NCBI GenBank assembly: GCA_027297485.1
Contig: JAPUHZ010000009.1
Coordinates: forward strand, 1-8,399
Length of the DNA: 8,399 bases
Reading direction: 5' to 3'
DNA from: Deltaproteobacteria bacterium
GTDB lineage: Bacteria > Desulfobacterota_B > Binatia > UBA9968
A program made the translations under genes and the position numbers. Of the stretch, positions 5,889 through 8,399 are shown piece after piece; the first letter of the stretch is position 1, and each line of letters opens with the position of its first letter. A model generated the notes under the pieces. The model ran no database searches. It was not told the DNA's origin and was given only the letters and a program-made list of their open reading frames with translations.

Positions 5889-6504
5889 AGATCTGGAAAA
5901 AATCACCAATCTCACACTGGAACATTACAACCAGCATGCTGAAGGATTTTGGGAAGGCACGCAGGATCATGACGTTAGCCAGAACATCGAGGCGCTGTTG
6001 CAATACATCGAGGGTGAGCCGCCTTTCACCATACTCGATTTGGGCTGCGGACCGGGGCGTGATCTCAAGGCGTTTTGCGAACGCGGTCACATCGCGGTGG
6101 GTTTGGAGGGTGCCGTACGCTTTGCCGAAATGGCGCGTGCCCACAGTGGCTGTGAACTATGGCAGCAGGATTTCCTCAAGCTCGATCTGCCGAATAATCA
6201 TTTTCATGGCGTGTTCGCCAACGCTGCGCTATTCCATGTGCCCAGCCAGGAGATGCCGCGCGTGTTACTAGAATTGTACGCAACTTTGAAACCGGGTGGC
6301 GTGCTGTTCAGCTCGAACCCGCACGGCCATAATGAGGAAGGCTGGTACCACCAGCGATATTGCGCGTATTATGACCTTGAAACTTGGCGTCGCTATATGT
6401 CGGCCGCTGGCTTCGTTGAGCTTACTCACTATTACCGCCCTCCCGGCCTGCCACGTGAACAACAGCCCTGGCTGGCCACCGTCTGGCGTAGGTTGGTTTT
6501 CTAA
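5872..6504 (+). CDS. Class I SAM-dependent methyltransferase, substrate unknown
   Basis: This 210-residue cytoplasmic enzyme should transfer a methyl group from S-adenosylmethionine. The SAM-binding motif I is clear at TILDLGCGPGRDL (53-65). An acidic residue ends the second strand (VGLEGA, Glu79), the QQDF segment holds Asp100, and FHGVFANAALFHVP (111-124) and LKPGGVLFSSNP (139-150) complete the Rossmann-type core. The C-terminal part has a DLETWRRYMSAAGFVEL element (168-184), as in UbiE-like families with an added cap. The start is set by resemblance and by the repeat, because no good ribosome site precedes it; the closest purine run is weak. It stands alone, diverging from the binding-protein genes, with 248 bases before the next start. 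The acceptor is not predictable; a small molecule is more likely than protein or nucleic acid. Confidence 0.87.
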   Translation: MKLKPQDLEKITNLTLEHYNQHAEGFWEGTQDHDVSQNIEALLQYIEGEPPFTILDLGCGPGRDLKAFCERGHIAVGLEGAVRFAEMARAHSGCELWQQDFLKLDLPNNHFHGVFANAALFHVPSQEMPRVLLELYATLKPGGVLFSSNPHGHNEEGWYHQRYCAYYDLETWRRYMSAAGFVELTHYYRPPGLPREQQPWLATVWRRLVF

Positions 6505-6527
6505 TACAAACGCAGTAAGTAAGTTTA

Positions 6528-6567
6528 CATTTCCTCGGTGGAAGGAGCCTTCAGGCCGAGGGAAATG
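6528..6567. terminator. Stem-loop downstream of the methyltransferase gene, possible terminator
   Basis: CATTTCCTCGG (6528-6538) pairs with CCGAGGGAAATG (6556-6567), with one bulged base. The 17-base loop contains a second small stem, GAAGG with CCTTC. It begins 23 bases after the methyltransferase stop, which is a natural position for a transcription end. There is no T-run after it on the plus strand, so a processing or stability hairpin is an equal possibility. Confidence 0.4.
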
Positions 6568-6669
6568 GGGGTGATTATTCCCAGCATCTGAGCCTGCACC
6601 AAGCCTCACGTTCGGTTCCCTCGTCCTTCAGTCTCCTTCCCCTCGGAATAGCCTCAATGTAACAAATTT

Positions 6670-6685
6670 AAATACGTTTGTATTT
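6670..6685. repeat. Small AT-rich hairpin in the leader of the MaoC-like gene
   Basis: AAATAC and GTATTT form a perfect 6-base stem around GTTT, inside the most AT-rich part of the 248-base gap before the MaoC-like gene. This patch is the likeliest place for its promoter, but no convincing -35/-10 pair can be named. Confidence 0.3.
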
Positions 6686-6740
6686 TAATCAGCCATATGG
6701 TTCCAGGGGCAAAAAACTGATTCCCTTCTTGGGAAAAACT

Positions 6741-6747
6741 GGAAGGA
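6741..6747 (+). promoter_or_regulatory. Ribosome-binding site that sets the start of the MaoC-like gene
   Basis: GGAAGGA ends five bases before the ATG at 6753. The in-frame ATG at 6678 has no such site and would add 25 residues that do not look like MaoC sequence, so the shorter start is preferred. Confidence 0.65.
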
Positions 6748-6752
6748 AAATC

Positions 6753-7241
6753 ATGAACAGCTCTAGTTTTACTGTCTCGGTCGAGAATCGCTACTTTGGA
6801 GATTACGTCACCGGCTCGGTGCATGAATTCGGCTCTATCGCGGTCGAGCTTGACGAGGTCATCACCTTCGGCAAGCGCTTTGTCCCACTGCCGTACCACA
6901 CGGATCCGGAACTAGCAAAGGAAAGCATCTATGGCGGTCTAATTGCCAGTGGCTGGCACACTGCCGGTCTGATGATGCGGCTTTATTCTGACCACTATCT
7001 CTCCAAGGTGGCAAACCTGGGTTCTCCGGGCGTTGATGAACTGCGCTGGGACAAGCCCGTGCGCCCCGGCGATGAGCTCTCCATCCGCGTGACTGTTTTG
7101 GAAACCAAGTTATCCAGCTCCAAGCCGGATCGTGGTATAGTTCGCTCCTTCGTCGAGGTATTGAATCAGAACCGCGAAGTGGTGATGAGCCTAAAATCAG
7201 TGAACTTCGTGCGCAGTCGGAGCAGCGTGGAAGAAAAATGA
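6753..7241 (+). CDS. MaoC-like hot-dog fold protein (R-specific enoyl-CoA hydratase family) lacking the catalytic Asp
   Basis: MaoC-type dehydratases add or remove water at the double bond of an acyl-CoA-like thioester, using an Asp and a His five residues apart. The protein has 162 residues, within the family's size. The family segment reads FGKRFVPLPYHTDPELA (39-55), then YGGLIASGWHTAGLMMRLY (60-78), followed by the second hot-dog half with VRPGDELSIRVTV (103-115). His49 of the dyad is present, but the residue five before it, normally Asp in a D-P-Q-P-F/Y-H type motif, is Val44 (codon GTC at 6882-6884; GAC would give Asp). The protein may thus be inactive, bind without hydrating, or use a different base. 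The amidohydrolase gene follows after 112 bases in the same direction; an operon is plausible but not shown. Confidence 0.85.
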   Translation: MNSSSFTVSVENRYFGDYVTGSVHEFGSIAVELDEVITFGKRFVPLPYHTDPELAKESIYGGLIASGWHTAGLMMRLYSDHYLSKVANLGSPGVDELRWDKPVRPGDELSIRVTVLETKLSSSKPDRGIVRSFVEVLNQNREVVMSLKSVNFVRSRSSVEEK

Positions 7242-7353
7242 CACGGGCTCTATTTGAGAAGTAAACGAGGAGATTCTACCATTCTCTTGCAGGACAAAGC
7301 CTAGTGGAATACGGTTTCGGCATAACTTTGGAGGAAAAGGAGGCACACACATC
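7242..7353 (+). other. Spacer between MaoC-like and amidohydrolase genes
   Basis: These 112 bases hold the amidohydrolase ribosome site at their end. I see no terminator or strong promoter, so read-through from the MaoC-like gene is plausible. Confidence 0.35.
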
Positions 7354-8355
7354 ATGGCTTCAGCCGAACAAATCGTTGACGTCCACCACCACTACTTGCC
7401 GGGACCGTTATTCGACCGCCTTGCCGCCCAGACAGGGGGTCGACGAATCGTTACCAATGAGATTAGCCTGACTTTGAATCCGGCTCGTCGAGACCTAGAA
7501 CAGCATTTAAAGGTCATGGATGAGGCGGGGGTGAAAATGGCGGTGCTCACGGATCAAGTGCAAGTGATGGGAACCGAGGTTGCTCGGATGCTTAACGACG
7601 GCATCGCTGAGGTAGAGAAGAGGCACCCGGATCGGTTCATGGGAGCCATTCACCTGCCCGTGCATGAGCCGGAGGCCGCGCAGCGCGAGCTGGCGCGTGG
7701 GATCGATGAGCTGGGCCTGCGGGCAGTGGCACTGCTCGCCTGCCATCTCCATGTGCAGCTCGACGACCCGAGCATGGACCCACTCTACGAGCGCATTCAG
7801 CGGCACAAGTTGCCAATCATCATTCATCCGCAGTCGCGTCCTATCGGCTCAGATACGATCTACAATCTCGATCGCTGCGTCTTCCGACCGTTCGAGACGA
7901 CTCAGGCCATCGTGCGGGTGATTTGCAGCGTGTTACCCCGCTTCCCGGGGCTGAGCTTCGTCATGCCCCACCTCGGCGGTGGAGTCTCGTCGCTCAAGGG
8001 GCGAATGATGGCCTTCTTTGAGCCCGAGGACGCGGAGGTTCCAGCCGAGTTGAAGGGATACCTCAAGACGCAATCGGAGCAAAAGCGCCTGGGACTGGCG
8101 GGGCGCTTCGAAGGACTGTTTCGCTCGCTCTACTTCGACACTGCCGGGACGGGCGCCTGGCGGCCCGCGCTCGAGGCAACCTTAAACATTTCCTCTGCGG
8201 ACCGCATTATGTTCGGGACCGACTATCCACTGGAATGCAAAACGACTGCTAACGTACGGGAGTCGATGGATGTAGTCTGCAAGGCGGCGCGCTCGCCCGA
8301 GGAACGGGCGGCGATACTTGGCAAGACGGCGGCTTCGCTGTTTAAACTACCGTGA
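7354..8355 (+). CDS. Amidohydrolase_2 family metal-dependent hydrolase/decarboxylase (ACMSD-like)
   Basis: This 333-residue TIM-barrel enzyme belongs to the family that includes alpha-amino-beta-carboxymuconate-semialdehyde decarboxylase and related aromatic-acid decarboxylases and hydrolases. The metal-ligand set is complete: Asp-x-His-x-His at DVHHHYLP (His11, His13), IIIHPQ (His158), VMPHLGGG (His206) and the catalytic FGTDYP (Asp290). The VMPHLGGG and FGTDYPLE signatures are typical of the ACMSD branch rather than of ureases or dihydroorotases. The protein is expected to be cytoplasmic with one zinc or similar ion. AAGGAGG (7337-7343) lies ten bases before the ATG, and no closer alternative is better. 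It follows the MaoC-like gene codirectionally, which suggests joint use in breakdown of an aromatic or carboxylated compound. The exact substrate is not predictable. Confidence 0.9.
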   Translation: MASAEQIVDVHHHYLPGPLFDRLAAQTGGRRIVTNEISLTLNPARRDLEQHLKVMDEAGVKMAVLTDQVQVMGTEVARMLNDGIAEVEKRHPDRFMGAIHLPVHEPEAAQRELARGIDELGLRAVALLACHLHVQLDDPSMDPLYERIQRHKLPIIIHPQSRPIGSDTIYNLDRCVFRPFETTQAIVRVICSVLPRFPGLSFVMPHLGGGVSSLKGRMMAFFEPEDAEVPAELKGYLKTQSEQKRLGLAGRFEGLFRSLYFDTAGTGAWRPALEATLNISSADRIMFGTDYPLECKTTANVRESMDVVCKAARSPEERAAILGKTAASLFKLP

Positions 8356-8399
8356 TCGTGTTTCGTGCTGGTTCTCAGACGCAGGCTACCGTTCGATAG

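Noticed and set aside
6268..6609. Minus-strand 113-codon frame over the methyltransferase 3' end
   Set aside because: It overlaps the methyltransferase coding sequence and the downstream hairpin, with no recognisable product.
7507..7827. Minus-strand 106-codon frame inside the amidohydrolase
   Set aside because: It is antisense to a gene with a complete metal-ligand set and is a by-product of its codon usage.

Overview
The window looks like accessory chromosome of a free-living bacterium of moderate G+C content. It carries seven complete protein genes, one gene cut by the left edge (the eighth), one transposase remnant and several palindromic or repeated non-coding pieces. Strong AGGAGG-type ribosome sites, signal-less NMT1-like binding proteins, Opp/Dpp-type transport, MaoC and amidohydrolase_2 genes, a REP-type transposase relic and a long intergenic palindrome together recall uncultivated proteobacterial or desulfobacterial-like soil and sediment lineages. 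That placement is an inference with low confidence; nothing here is a taxonomic marker.

Region 1 (3-2818, + strand) is a tight operon. It holds the C-terminal half of an Opp/Dpp-type ABC ATPase, two carboxyltransferase half-subunits, and a small tautomerase. Gaps are 2, 21 and 12 bases. The two carboxyltransferase genes read like the C/D and A/B domains of urea carboxylase rather than short KipI/KipA (PxpB/PxpC) proteins, but they are separate genes in reversed order. A plausible logic is import of a small nitrogenous compound, biotin-dependent carboxylation, then tautomerase chemistry. The biotin carboxylase and biotin carrier are not in the window.

Region 2 (2819-3381) has no intact gene. 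It holds the N-terminal third of a Y1/REP-type transposase that ends at a stop near the expected catalytic histidines, a 55-base copy of the leader and first codons of the methyltransferase gene found 2.6 kb further on, and inverted repeats.

Region 3 (3382-5411, - strand) carries two paralogous NMT1/SsuA-like substrate-binding proteins, neither with a signal peptide and neither with a permease or ATPase beside it.

Region 4 (5412-5871) is a divergent intergenic region dominated by a 124-base imperfect palindrome.

Region 5 (5872-8355, + strand) has a class I SAM methyltransferase, a MaoC-like hot-dog protein whose catalytic aspartate position is valine, and an ACMSD-type metal-dependent amidohydrolase with a complete metal-ligand set. 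The last two may form a small catabolic unit.

I saw no CRISPR array, tRNA, rRNA, complete insertion sequence or recognisable defence system. The most unusual items are the split urea-carboxylase-type pair with its tautomerase, the shared methyltransferase leader, the long palindrome and the Asp-less MaoC protein.
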